DNA of 64,000 bases, taken from Corynebacterium epidermidicanis (lineage in GTDB: Bacteria > Actinomycetota > Actinomycetes > Mycobacteriales > Mycobacteriaceae). Below the pieces are notes generated by a model. That model ran no database searches and was not told the origin of the DNA. It saw only the letters and a list, made by a program, of their open reading frames with translations. Shown in pieces: positions 16,922 through 27,275 of this stretch. Position 1 is the stretch's first letter. Each line of letters starts with the position of its first letter. The stretch covers positions 1,736,001 through 1,800,000 of the forward strand of contig NZ_CP011541.1 in NCBI RefSeq assembly GCF_001021025.1, read 5' to 3'. A program made the position numbers and the translations under genes.

Positions 16922-18013
16922 TTGACCAGCCCAAATAGCGAGACACTCAATCTCGACGCCTTCCCTACGGCCGTCGAAAAATGCCTCGAGGAATTCTTCG
17001 CTCAGCAACGAGCTGCGGTGGATGCCATCGACCCCATGGTCACGCAGGCCATCACCTTGTTAGAAGATATGGTCCTCAGCGGAGGCAAGCGCCTGCGCCC
17101 GATGTTTGCCTGGGTCGGCTACCACGGCGCTGGTATCGCAAATGAAGACCCAGCTGCGGTACTTCGTACGGTTTCTGCACTTGAGCTCATCCAAGCATGC
17201 GCGCTCATTCACGACGACATCATCGATGCCTCTGACACCCGACGCGGCTTCCCCACCATTCATCGCCGGGTCGAAGCTCAGCACCGCGAGCGACAATGGC
17301 ACGGTTCCGCGGAGCATTTTGGCGAAGCAATCGCAATTTTGGTTGGCGATATCGCACTGGCCTGGGCGGAAGACATGCTCTACTCGTCCGGGCTCTCACT
17401 TGAGGCGTTGCAACGGGTGCGCGGACCATGGTCCGCAATGAAGACTGAGGTTATCGCAGGTCAGATACTCGACATCAGCGTGGAAAGCTCCGGCGACGAA
17501 CGCGTTGACATCGCCGAGAAAATCAATCGCTTCAAGACCGCCGCCTACACGATTGAACGCCCATTACACATCGGGGCTGCCATCGGCCAGGCGCCACAGC
17601 CAATGATCGACGCCTTCCGTGCCTATGGCCACGACATCGGCATCGCCTACCAGCTTCGCGACGACCTCTTGGGCGTCTTCGGAGACCCAGAAGTTACCGG
17701 CAAACCAGCCGGCGACGACATCCGCGAAGGCAAACGAACCGTCTTGCTCGCTGCAGCACTTGCAGCCGCCGACGCGACCAACCCAGTAGCGGCCAAACAG
17801 CTCCGCGCTGGCGTTGGCGTTGCCCAGGATCCGCACGAACTCACGGAACTCGCCGCTATTATTCGCAGCACCGGCGCAGAAGATGTGGTGGAAAAGCGCA
17901 TCACCGAGCTCACCACCACTGGCCTAGCCCGGCTTGATGATGTCGAACTCCCCCAGCCCATTGCCCAATGCCTGCGCGACCTCGCAATCAGGTCAACCAA
18001 GCGACGGGCTTGA
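16922..18013 (+). CDS. idsA: Polyprenyl (geranylgeranyl) diphosphate synthase IdsA
   Basis: Chain-elongating trans-prenyltransferase that makes geranylgeranyl or similar diphosphates for polyprenol and carotenoid routes. 363 residues, all-helical. First aspartate-rich motif LIHDDIIDASDTRRG (about residue 100) and second YQLRDDLLGVFGD (about 245), plus SGGKRLRPMF near the N-terminus. The TTG start at 16922 has AGGAA about eight bases upstream. The neighbouring mannan genes fit a role in supplying polyprenyl phosphate carriers; exact chain length cannot be read. Confidence 0.92.
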   Translation: MTSPNSETLNLDAFPTAVEKCLEEFFAQQRAAVDAIDPMVTQAITLLEDMVLSGGKRLRPMFAWVGYHGAGIANEDPAAVLRTVSALELIQACALIHDDIIDASDTRRGFPTIHRRVEAQHRERQWHGSAEHFGEAIAILVGDIALAWAEDMLYSSGLSLEALQRVRGPWSAMKTEVIAGQILDISVESSGDERVDIAEKINRFKTAAYTIERPLHIGAAIGQAPQPMIDAFRAYGHDIGIAYQLRDDLLGVFGDPEVTGKPAGDDIREGKRTVLLAAALAAADATNPVAAKQLRAGVGVAQDPHELTELAAIIRSTGAEDVVEKRITELTTTGLARLDDVELPQPIAQCLRDLAIRSTKRRA

Positions 18014-18023
18014 TTTAACAACC

Positions 18024-19553
18024 ATGCCCACAATCATAAACTCTGCTCCGTCGCAGATTCCCGCGTCTGCCGCCAACCAAAACGGGGTAACAATCGCGAC
18101 AATCACCTGGCTGGGGACGTCAGCTGCGGTGGTGTTGGCGCTCTCATCATTTGGCGCCGGTGCCGTCCGCAATCGTGGCGGCGTGCTCAAGACCTTAGAC
18201 TTGGAGTTCCTCTCCTACGGCCACGGGGCGGGGCTGTCGAACGCTCTGTTTTGGCTGGGTTTGGCACTGATAGTGGCTTGCTGGGTGTTACTGGGCCGTA
18301 AAGTCGTAGATAAGCAGGCCGACCTAACCGCAGTCAACGGCGCCCTGCTGAGCTGGGTGATGCCGCTGCTATTCGCTGCGCCCATGCTTTCTCGCGACGT
18401 CTACTCGTACCTGATGCAGGGGGCTATGCTCCGCGATGGATTCGATCCTTACTCGCAAGGAGCTGCGGTAAACCCCGGGCCGATGCTGCTAGAGGTAAGT
18501 CACGACTGGCGGAATACCACCACGCCTTACGGCCCGCTGCACTTGTGGATCGGCGATGTCATCACCAGCATCGTCGGCGACAACATCACTCTCGGAATTG
18601 TTCTTTACAAGCTGGTCTCGTTTGCTGGTTTCGCGATGATCGCTTGGTCTGTGCCGAAAATCGCCCGCGAAATGGGCAGCGATCAAGCCTTTGCCCAGTG
18701 GCTGTGCGTGGCCAACCCGGTAATGATTTTCCACCTGATCGGCGGGATGCACAACGAATCGATCATGGTAGGACTCGTGAGCCTGGGCGTACTCGCCGCT
18801 TTGAAAGGGCGCTTCGTACTAGCAGTGTGTGCCGTCGCGGTGTCGATCTCGTTGAAGGCGACGGCGGTTTTTGCCCTCCCGTTCATCGTTTGGATGGGGC
18901 TACGGGCCTGGCATGGTCGCACGGCCACGGAGCGTAATGTGCGTGCTTTCGGACGTTTCGTGCTCACCGGTGCCTGGATGAGCGCACTCTCACTGACTGT
19001 GGTCAGCGCGATCACCTGGCTTTCCGGGGCGTCCTGGGGTTGGGTTTCGCAAATCTCGGGCAATTCCAAGGTGATTAACCCGCTGGCACTCCCCTCGCTG
19101 ATCGCAAGCCTCATCACCCCCATCGGCAAGCTTTTCGACGACGACTTTGCCTACAACGAGGTGCTCGCCATCACCAGGCCGTTGTCCCAACTACTCATGT
19201 TGCTTGGCCTGGTGACCGTGTGGTGGCTTTTCCGGCGGACAAAGCAACAAGCAGTCACCGGCATTGTGGCAGCTTACCTCGTAGCGGTAATTTTCAACGC
19301 CGTGACCTTGCCTTGGTACTACACCAGCCTGATCAATTTCATAGGCACACTGCGACTGCCACCCGCTGTGTTGAAGCTGAGCGTGATCTTGTCCATTATC
19401 GTGGCTGGCTCTTTTACCGGAAGTGGTAATCACCAGCTGTACAACATCGGATGGATGCTGATACTAGCCGCCGTTGCTTGGGTCTTAACAAGATTTATTT
19501 TTGCCAACAACCCACAGTTCACGACAACAGCCCAGCACGATTCGGCGGGCTAA
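18024..19553 (+). CDS. mptA: Alpha-(1->6)-mannosyltransferase MptA
   Basis: GT-C integral membrane enzyme that elongates the alpha-1,6-mannan backbone of lipomannan/LAM using polyprenyl-phosphomannose. From ATG 18024 the product has 509 residues and about 12 hydrophobic segments; the first outside loop contains SRDVYSYLMQG with the acidic residue typical of these enzymes. The frame is open upstream into idsA, but 18024, ten bases after the idsA stop, avoids the overlap. MptA lies next to an idsA gene in both C. glutamicum and M. tuberculosis (Rv2174). Confidence 0.9.
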   Translation: MPTIINSAPSQIPASAANQNGVTIATITWLGTSAAVVLALSSFGAGAVRNRGGVLKTLDLEFLSYGHGAGLSNALFWLGLALIVACWVLLGRKVVDKQADLTAVNGALLSWVMPLLFAAPMLSRDVYSYLMQGAMLRDGFDPYSQGAAVNPGPMLLEVSHDWRNTTTPYGPLHLWIGDVITSIVGDNITLGIVLYKLVSFAGFAMIAWSVPKIAREMGSDQAFAQWLCVANPVMIFHLIGGMHNESIMVGLVSLGVLAALKGRFVLAVCAVAVSISLKATAVFALPFIVWMGLRAWHGRTATERNVRAFGRFVLTGAWMSALSLTVVSAITWLSGASWGWVSQISGNSKVINPLALPSLIASLITPIGKLFDDDFAYNEVLAITRPLSQLLMLLGLVTVWWLFRRTKQQAVTGIVAAYLVAVIFNAVTLPWYYTSLINFIGTLRLPPAVLKLSVILSIIVAGSFTGSGNHQLYNIGWMLILAAVAWVLTRFIFANNPQFTTTAQHDSAG

Positions 19554-19559
19554 ATAACG

Positions 19560-19928
19560 CTAGAATCCCATGGATTGGGCGCGACGCATGACCTCGCGAG
19601 CGAGGTGACCGTGCAGCGCGTCTACCGGGCGACCAGGCAGGGTGTCATCTTCGGTGAACAGGTAGTCGAAGATCTCGGCGTCGGTAAAGCCACCGTCGGA
19701 GAGCAATGCGATGACCCCGGGGACGAACTTGATGACATGCCCATCGTCGGCTAGGAAACGGGCTGGGATAGCCTTTTTACCTTCGTGCTCAACCGCGATG
19801 AGTTGATGGTTGCCCAACATGTCGAACACGCGGGTGACCACCACCCCCATCGCTTCAGCGAACTCGGGCACAGTCAGCAGCGGCTCATCTGGCTGCAATA
19901 CATCAGTTGACTTCGGAAGAGATCTCAC
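19560..19928 (-). CDS. Rv2175c-type DNA-binding protein, likely PknL substrate
   Basis: 122 residues, with an N-terminal winged helix-turn-helix-like part (TVPEFAEAMGVVVTRVFDMLGNHQLI, about residues 18-43) and a C-terminal helical part ending in GHLAREVMRRAQSMGF. The M. tuberculosis homologue Rv2175c is encoded beside pknL and is phosphorylated by it near its N-terminus; here T8 is a possible site, by inference only. It diverges from pknL across 92 bases. Confidence 0.85.
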   Translation of the reverse strand: MRSLPKSTDVLQPDEPLLTVPEFAEAMGVVVTRVFDMLGNHQLIAVEHEGKKAIPARFLADDGHVIKFVPGVIALLSDGGFTDAEIFDYLFTEDDTLPGRPVDALHGHLAREVMRRAQSMGF

Positions 19929-20020
19929 AAACGGTCAGTTTACCCTGTCTACTCGCCGACACTGACGGCACAAGTCGGGTAGTTGGAAATCGCCACATAT
20001 TTTCAGCCATACTTGATTGC

Positions 20021-22252
20021 ATGAGTAGTGTGCAGGTAGGCGACATTCTGGACAACCGCTATCGGATCGACACCCCGATCGCCCGCGGTGGCATGTCCAC
20101 GGTCTATCGCTGTGTAGACCTGCGGCTCGGCCGCCAAGTGGCAGCCAAAGTCATGGATGATCGCTACCTCGACGACCCAATTTTCCGCACTCGATTCGAA
20201 CGCGAAGCCCGTTCGATGGCGCAGCTCAACCATCCCAACCTCGTCAACGTCTACGACTTTTCCTCCTCATCCAGCCATGCTTTTTTGATCATGGAGCTCA
20301 TCACCGGAGGGACTCTCCGCGAACTGCTAGCTGAACGTGGCCCGATGCCACCGCACGCAGCAACACAGGTTTTGCGAGAGATCCTGACTGGGCTCGCCGC
20401 CGCCCACAGACTGGGGATCGTACACCGCGACATCAAGCCCGACAACGTCTTAATTAGCTCTAGCCACCAGGTAAAACTCGCGGATTTTGGGCTGGTTCGT
20501 GCAATTACTGAATCGGAACGCACCAGCGACCACATCATCGGCACGGTGTCTTACCTTTCCCCCGAGCAAGTCGACGGCGGACACATCAGCGCTGCTACCG
20601 ATGTCTACTCGGCCGGCATCGTCCTTTTCGAACTCCTCACCGGTATGCTCCCCTTCTCTGGTGACACGCAACTCGGCCACGCGATGGCACGACTGAGTCG
20701 CGATGTCCCTCCCCCGAGCAGCAGGATCGACGGCGTGCCCCCGCTTTTCGACGAACTAGTGGCCGCCGCCACCCACCGAGATCCAGCAGATCGTTTCGCT
20801 ACCGCTATGGACTTCCTTGCGGCACTAGAAGACGTCGCTGCAGCGGAACATCTTCCCGCATTCACGGTGCCCGTACCGCGCAACTCCGCCGCTGCCCGCG
20901 CCACCGCAATTGTGTCGCTGCCACCCCTCAATGACGCCGCGCGCACTGATCTCATCGACACCACTGATTCGACCAAAGTTATCCCTAGTCATCCTGTTCA
21001 GCCATCAGGTCCGCCCGCACGCGGCGTTGCTGATCAGACCGCCCAGTTTCCTGCCGCGCCGTCGCCTTCGACAGCTGAAGAATCATTTCAACAGCTCCAC
21101 ACGCGGGTGGAGTCGGCGATTTCGCCGGAACCAGGCACTCCAGCGGTTTCGCGTTCTTTCGCCCCAGAACCTCCGCCGAAGCCCATTAGTAATCGGTCTT
21201 CCATCAAGATCATTGTCTGGCTGATCGTCGTCGGCATGCTGTTGGCCTCCGTCGCTGTAGGGGGCTGGTGGTTTGGCTCTGGGCGATATGGGGAAATACC
21301 CCAGGTGCTCGGACTTGATGAACACGCAGCAACGGCCACCGTGGAACAGGCGGGATTTGTTAGTAGTATCCGCCCCACGTACTCAGATGACATGCCTGCT
21401 GGGAGTGTGATCGGCACCGATCCCCCTTTTGGGCAACGAGCACCACGTAGCCAACAGGTCGTGGTGCTCCTATCTCAAGGCCGTCCCACGGTCCCCGTCC
21501 TTCCCACAAACGGAGATGTGCAGCGATTTCGAGAGCTCCTCCAGGAACGCGGACTCCACCTCAGCTTTGGCGAAGCCACCTTTTCCGACGATGTTCCGGT
21601 TGGCGGCGTGGTATCAACCTCACCTCCTGTTGGCTCGTTCGTCACGGTAGGCGCCACAGTGACAGCGTCGCTGAGCAAAGGCCCTGCCCCAGTCGAAGTC
21701 CCAGTCGTGGCAGGCCTCACCGAACAGCAAGCACGACAGTTGCTAGAAAAGGCTGGTTTGCGAGTATCCGGCGTTGACCGAGTATTCCAAGAGCGCTCCG
21801 CAGCAGGCACCGTCATCGATTCCACCCCGGCGAACCACACCAAGGTGGCACGAGGCACAGACGTAGAGCTGAAGGTGTCCAACGCTCTCACCGTGCCGGA
21901 CGTGAGCGGACTCGACCGAACTGCGGCCAAGCGCGTCTTGGAAGAAGCCGGGTTCGTCGTTGCAATTCAGGAATCATCAGAAGCTAGGGAGAAGAAGAAC
22001 CTCGTGGTCAAACAAGCCCCGGAGCCGGGAGCGCTCGTCAACCCAGACCATGCTCAGGCGACAATTCACCTCAATAGTAAGGTTAAGGTGGCAAATGTAC
22101 TCGGCAAGTCAATTCCTGATGCCACGAGAATCCTAGAGGAACAAGGCCTAGCGGTTTCTGTGCTACGAGACGGTGACCGAGTTATTCGCCAAACTCCACG
22201 TAGCAAATCGGAAGTATCGGCGGATCAGGTCATTGAGCTCAGCGCACTCTAG
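20021..22252 (+). CDS. pknL: PASTA-domain Ser/Thr protein kinase PknL
   Basis: Membrane receptor kinase of the envelope. 743 residues from ATG 20021: Hanks kinase domain 10-275 with GGMSTVY loop, K43, catalytic HRDIKPDN (D137) and DFG (155-157); a Pro-rich linker; one transmembrane helix about 396-418; then five PASTA repeats of about 65 residues that in this family bind peptidoglycan or lipid II fragments. The frame extends 38 codons upstream, but CATACT sits 7 bases before ATG 20021, giving a probable leaderless start and the normal N-terminus. Confidence 0.95.
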   Translation: MSSVQVGDILDNRYRIDTPIARGGMSTVYRCVDLRLGRQVAAKVMDDRYLDDPIFRTRFEREARSMAQLNHPNLVNVYDFSSSSSHAFLIMELITGGTLRELLAERGPMPPHAATQVLREILTGLAAAHRLGIVHRDIKPDNVLISSSHQVKLADFGLVRAITESERTSDHIIGTVSYLSPEQVDGGHISAATDVYSAGIVLFELLTGMLPFSGDTQLGHAMARLSRDVPPPSSRIDGVPPLFDELVAAATHRDPADRFATAMDFLAALEDVAAAEHLPAFTVPVPRNSAAARATAIVSLPPLNDAARTDLIDTTDSTKVIPSHPVQPSGPPARGVADQTAQFPAAPSPSTAEESFQQLHTRVESAISPEPGTPAVSRSFAPEPPPKPISNRSSIKIIVWLIVVGMLLASVAVGGWWFGSGRYGEIPQVLGLDEHAATATVEQAGFVSSIRPTYSDDMPAGSVIGTDPPFGQRAPRSQQVVVLLSQGRPTVPVLPTNGDVQRFRELLQERGLHLSFGEATFSDDVPVGGVVSTSPPVGSFVTVGATVTASLSKGPAPVEVPVVAGLTEQQARQLLEKAGLRVSGVDRVFQERSAAGTVIDSTPANHTKVARGTDVELKVSNALTVPDVSGLDRTAAKRVLEEAGFVVAIQESSEAREKKNLVVKQAPEPGALVNPDHAQATIHLNSKVKVANVLGKSIPDATRILEEQGLAVSVLRDGDRVIRQTPRSKSEVSADQVIELSAL

Positions 22253-23405
22253 CAACAAAACAACCCTCGGATGGATCTGCGGCACGGTAGCTGCAGCTGT
22301 CGTTTGTTTCCTCGCCACTTTTCGCATTGAGCTGCCTGCAGCAACTTTGCACGCCAGAAACTTTATCGACGCCACCGTGTACGCCGGTGGCGGGGCGAAA
22401 TTTTGGTCGAATACCGGGGTGTACTCCAGTGCAGTTCTCACGGCCAATGGTCCGCTGGAATTTACCTACCCACCTTTTGCAGCACTGCTCTTTGGGCCGA
22501 TGGCACTGCTACCCCCGTGGCTACTTGGCCCAGTCATGGCAGTCGTTTCTTTGTTGATTACCGCTGGCGTGAGCTATTGGTGGTCCAGAGCGATTTCACG
22601 CCCGCACGCAGCCGGTTGGATTTTTGGGCTCTTGGCGCTCAGCCAACCCATGACCGCTACCCTGTTCTACGGCCAGATCAACGCGGTGCTCGTTGGGCTC
22701 GTTGTCGCTGATGCTGCGCTCGCTCAACGTGGCAGTAAATACCGCGGGGTCTTTTCTGGTCTAGCTGCTGCAATTAAGCTCACCCCAGCGGTGTTCGTGC
22801 TCTGGTTTATCGCCCGCAGGGACTGGCGCGGGGCAGTCAACATGTTGTTAAGCGCCATTGTCGCAACCTTAAGCACCGCGCTGATTCGACCACATGATTC
22901 GTGGCAGTTCTTCACGAAGCTTCTCATTGAAACTAACCGTGTCGGCGATCTCAGCTACTACCAAAACCTGGCTCTACGGGGAGTTTTAGCTCGAATGTCA
23001 CAGCTACCTGAAGGCGCCGCCAGCAAAGCTTGGCTTTTAGCAGTGGCAGCGACGATCGTCCTTGCCTATCTCGGGTCTCGGGCGGTACTCCGCACCGCGC
23101 CCAGTGTCGCCTTCCCGCTTTCGCTGGCAGCAGTCGGTTTCGTCGGCCTGTTGATCAGCCCCATCAGTTGGTCTCACCACTGGCTGTGGCTGCCGCTGGT
23201 CGCAGTAGCTCTCTACCAGATTCCCCGGCTTCGTTTCCTGGGATTGGTGGGTTTCATCTTGAGCACGGTAGGAGCACTGCATTCCGTCGCACCTCATTTA
23301 GGTGCTTGGACCAGTGCTCTCTACGCAACCTATGGCGTCGCTGTGCTGGTGGCAATCTGCGTGCCGGCCCGCCAGTTAACTACCGCAGGCCGGCCCCCAA
23401 TGTAA
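22233..23405 (+). CDS. mptC: Alpha-(1->2)-mannopyranosyltransferase MptC (GT87/GT-C)
   Basis: Polytopic glycosyltransferase that adds alpha-1,2 mannose branches to the lipomannan core; the M. tuberculosis counterpart is Rv2181, in the same neighbourhood. About ten hydrophobic segments; GT87-type motifs are the first loop NFIDATVYAGGGAKFW (acidic residue for the polyprenyl donor), EFTYPPFAALLF and LFYGQINAVL. I chose TTG 22233 (20-base overlap with pknL); a GTG at 22173 would overlap pknL by 80 bases. Start uncertain. It converges on aroG with a 6-base gap. Confidence 0.85.
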   Translation: MSSAHSSNKTTLGWICGTVAAAVVCFLATFRIELPAATLHARNFIDATVYAGGGAKFWSNTGVYSSAVLTANGPLEFTYPPFAALLFGPMALLPPWLLGPVMAVVSLLITAGVSYWWSRAISRPHAAGWIFGLLALSQPMTATLFYGQINAVLVGLVVADAALAQRGSKYRGVFSGLAAAIKLTPAVFVLWFIARRDWRGAVNMLLSAIVATLSTALIRPHDSWQFFTKLLIETNRVGDLSYYQNLALRGVLARMSQLPEGAASKAWLLAVAATIVLAYLGSRAVLRTAPSVAFPLSLAAVGFVGLLISPISWSHHWLWLPLVAVALYQIPRLRFLGLVGFILSTVGALHSVAPHLGAWTSALYATYGVAVLVAICVPARQLTTAGRPPM

Positions 23406-23411
23406 TTGGGC

Positions 23412-24848
<1,437 letters not shown>

Positions 24849-24882
24849 TCACATAGTGCCCCTGGGGTTAAAACAAGTCAGC

Positions 24883-25389
24883 TTAGACCACGCTATTGTC
24901 CGAATGCAGTGGTAGCGCAGCCATGCAGGCACGGAACTTTTGCACATTATGGCGGGCATCAACCAATGCGTCATGGCTACCCGGGGGCGAAGACGGCAAT
25001 GGGGGCTTGCCGGCAAACTCCCAATACTGCTTCAATTCGCGGGTAAATCGCGGGAAGTTCTTGGGCAACCCAGTCATATCCCCCCACAGCTGCGCAAAGA
25101 CTACGTGGTCATAGCACCCCACCCAAGCCCAAAGCTCGGGGGAAGAACCTCCAGCTGCAAAGAATTCGACTAGGTCGGCACGGATGCGCGCGAGCGATTT
25201 CCATTCCGGACTAGAGGGGTTTGGTAGGAGAGCAAGCACGTTGCGCGAGACCCAGGGCGATGCTTTCGACCCATCGAATTCGCTGGACACTGCATAGTAT
25301 TCGCGACCGTCCTCGCTTACGATTCCGATCGACACCAATTCGATCGTGGCACCATCTTCGATGAATTCGGTGTCATAGAAATAACGCAC
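24883..25389 (-). CDS. DEDD-family 3'-5' exoribonuclease (Rv2179c-type)
   Basis: 168 residues. The N-terminus FYDTEFIEDG supplies the first acidic pair (D-x-E) of the DEDD exonuclease core, DHVVFAQLWG the second Asp, and SHDALVDARHN the last His-x4-Asp. Rv2179c, its counterpart beside aroG in M. tuberculosis, has been described as a founding member of a bacterial 3'-5' exoribonuclease family. RNA substrate is inferred from that family. Eight bases separate it from the acyltransferase upstream. Confidence 0.85.
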   Translation of the reverse strand: MRYFYDTEFIEDGATIELVSIGIVSEDGREYYAVSSEFDGSKASPWVSRNVLALLPNPSSPEWKSLARIRADLVEFFAAGGSSPELWAWVGCYDHVVFAQLWGDMTGLPKNFPRFTRELKQYWEFAGKPPLPSSPPGSHDALVDARHNVQKFRACMAALPLHSDNSVV

Positions 25390-25397
25390 TTGTCCAA

Positions 25398-26135
25398 CTA
25401 TTCTTTCGGTTCGGTTCCCGCCGGGTAGCCTGCGCCAGCGGCCAGGGACTTCTTCACATCCGCGGCGTAAACATCAACGTATTCTTCGTTTGTCAGGCGG
25501 GCAAGCTCATAAATCACAAAATCAGTGAAGGCGCGTTGGGTCTGATATTCCTGCGGATCCAGTCCGCGCTGCTCAGCCCAAGCTACCGGATCAATCGCCT
25601 CACCAATAATGACGCGGACCTTTACCGGACGCGGAATCCATGTCCCAATAGGATTTGCCTGACGAGTACCCAACATAGCAACAGGTACAACCGGGACACC
25701 AGTAGCCATAGCAATTCGAGCCATACCGGTCTTACCTCGGTAGATGCGGCCATCTGGAGAACGGGTCCCCTCTGGATAGATGCCCAAGACTCCCCCATTG
25801 GTTACCACAGCAGTACCAGCATCAAGAGCTGCTTGCGCTGCATCACCAGAGGAACGATCGATCGGAATTTGTCCCACGGACTTAAAGAACCAACGCTGTA
25901 TCGCACCCCAGGCGCCAGTCCCCTCGAAGTATTCCTTCTTCGCCGGAAACTGGATTTGGCGGTTACACAGCAGCGGGAGATAAAAAGAATCCATCACGGA
26001 TTGATGGTTGGAAGCTAGGATCACTCCGCCGGTGCTAGGAATATTGTCTTTGCCCGATATGGTCGGGCGGTTATACAGCCGCAGAAAAGGGCCGAATAGT
26101 ACGTTTTTGAACAGCCAGTACCACTTGTTTTGCAA
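25398..26135 (-). CDS. PlsC-type 1-acylglycerol-3-phosphate O-acyltransferase
   Basis: Membrane-associated acyltransferase (Rv2182c-type) probably acylating lysophosphatidate. Motifs: ASNHQSVMDSFYL (NHx4D catalytic block), VGQIPIDRS, IYPEGTRSPDG (phosphate-binding EGT) and GVPVVPVAMLG. An open frame reaches 26231, but within that extension there is a TACAAT -10 hexamer (26174-26169), and TTG 26135 (LQNKWYWLFKN) gives a normal-sized 245-residue protein. I therefore use TTG 26135, with moderate certainty; GTG 26231 or ATG 26210 are alternatives. Confidence 0.85.
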   Translation of the reverse strand: MQNKWYWLFKNVLFGPFLRLYNRPTISGKDNIPSTGGVILASNHQSVMDSFYLPLLCNRQIQFPAKKEYFEGTGAWGAIQRWFFKSVGQIPIDRSSGDAAQAALDAGTAVVTNGGVLGIYPEGTRSPDGRIYRGKTGMARIAMATGVPVVPVAMLGTRQANPIGTWIPRPVKVRVIIGEAIDPVAWAEQRGLDPQEYQTQRAFTDFVIYELARLTNEEYVDVYAADVKKSLAAGAGYPAGTEPKE

Positions 26136-26168
26136 CGTCTTTGATGGCTTTCTCTTCGCAGCTGATGA

Positions 26169-26174
26169 ATTGTA
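26169..26174 (-). promoter_or_regulatory. -10 hexamer TACAAT for the plsC-type gene
   Basis: Minus-strand TACAAT lies 34 bases before TTG 26135, inside what would be coding sequence if the longer frame were used. No good -35 is visible, as is common in corynebacterial promoters. It supports the shorter start. Confidence 0.5.
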
Positions 26175-26250
26175 GATACGAACTATAAGTTTAGACGGCC
26201 ACGTCCCCATGCGAGGGAATTCACACGCCACTACCCACTATTAGGCACGA

Positions 26251-27213
26251 TTACCACAGTCCGGCTGCAGACGCTGCCAACGTAGCCACGCCAATCATGC
26301 CCGCATCGCCACCTAATTCAGCTACTTTGACAAGCGGTTGTGGGCGGTGGCCGGCACCAACTACCAGCTTTTGTGCCTTTTGCGTAGCAGCAGAAAGGAA
26401 GAGATCCGCATTCGCCGAAACCCCACCACCAACAACTATCAGCTCTGGGTCGAAAATATCGCCCACCATCGACAACGCGATACTGAGCCAATCGCTGAAA
26501 TCACCCATCGCTCGCAAAGCTAGCTCGTCGCCCGCACGAGCGGCTCGCATGACATCTTCGCCGGTAAATTCCGGTTTGTCCCTCAGCGGTGAGGAAGTTC
26601 CCGGATCAGACTCCAACAATTCTCGCGCCCCAAACGCCAAGGCAGTTCCGGAACAATACCTTTCTAAGCACCCGCGCTTACCACACGCACACGGCCGCCC
26701 ATTGGGCACCACCGGCAAGTGCCCGAGCTCTGGCGCAATACCGTAGGCACCACGGAAAATCTCGCCATTATGCATGAGGGTGGCACCAATTCCGGTTCCG
26801 ATAGCGCACAACGCCCAAGTTTTGGCACCCACCGCGGCACCGTAACGAAACTCACCATATGCAGCCGAATTAGCGTCGTGTTCGAGCACCACGGGGACGT
26901 CGAGATGCTCCTGCAGCCGAGATTTCAACGGAGCATCACGCCACGGCAAGTGCGGTGCGAACTGCACAATAGAACAGGTCGGGTCGAGGAACCCGGCCAC
27001 GGCTACCCCCACTGCCCCAACTTGGTGTCTATTCTGCAAGGACCGTGTCATTTCGACAATTAGGTGCTCCATGCATTCGGCATCTCTACGAGACTTCTCT
27101 TGCAGGGTGTCTACGACTCGGCCTGCACGGTCCACCACAGATGCCCGCAAGTTAGTACCACCAATATCAAAGCCTATGGACACTGGGCTGGCGTGTTGTG
27201 CCGAATCGCTCAT
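26251..27213 (-). CDS. glk: ROK-family glucokinase
   Basis: Phosphorylates glucose with ATP in the cytosol. 320 residues from ATG 27213 (MSDSAQHASP), which follows GGGAA; the longer frame to 27327 overlaps pimB and lacks homology-like character. Phosphate loop GFDIGGTNLRA (residues 14-24), VVLEHDANSAAYGE (catalytic Asp) and the ROK zinc/signature ELGHLP...CACGKRGCLERYCSG. C. glutamicum has its ATP glucokinase glk at the same location next to pimB. Confidence 0.92.
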   Translation of the reverse strand: MSDSAQHASPVSIGFDIGGTNLRASVVDRAGRVVDTLQEKSRRDAECMEHLIVEMTRSLQNRHQVGAVGVAVAGFLDPTCSIVQFAPHLPWRDAPLKSRLQEHLDVPVVLEHDANSAAYGEFRYGAAVGAKTWALCAIGTGIGATLMHNGEIFRGAYGIAPELGHLPVVPNGRPCACGKRGCLERYCSGTALAFGARELLESDPGTSSPLRDKPEFTGEDVMRAARAGDELALRAMGDFSDWLSIALSMVGDIFDPELIVVGGGVSANADLFLSAATQKAQKLVVGAGHRPQPLVKVAELGGDAGMIGVATLAASAAGLW

Positions 27214-27275
27214 CCTGCTGTCGTTCCCGTCTATTGAGGCATAAAACTTCGGTAAGTATAGCCGTCCGAGCGGGC

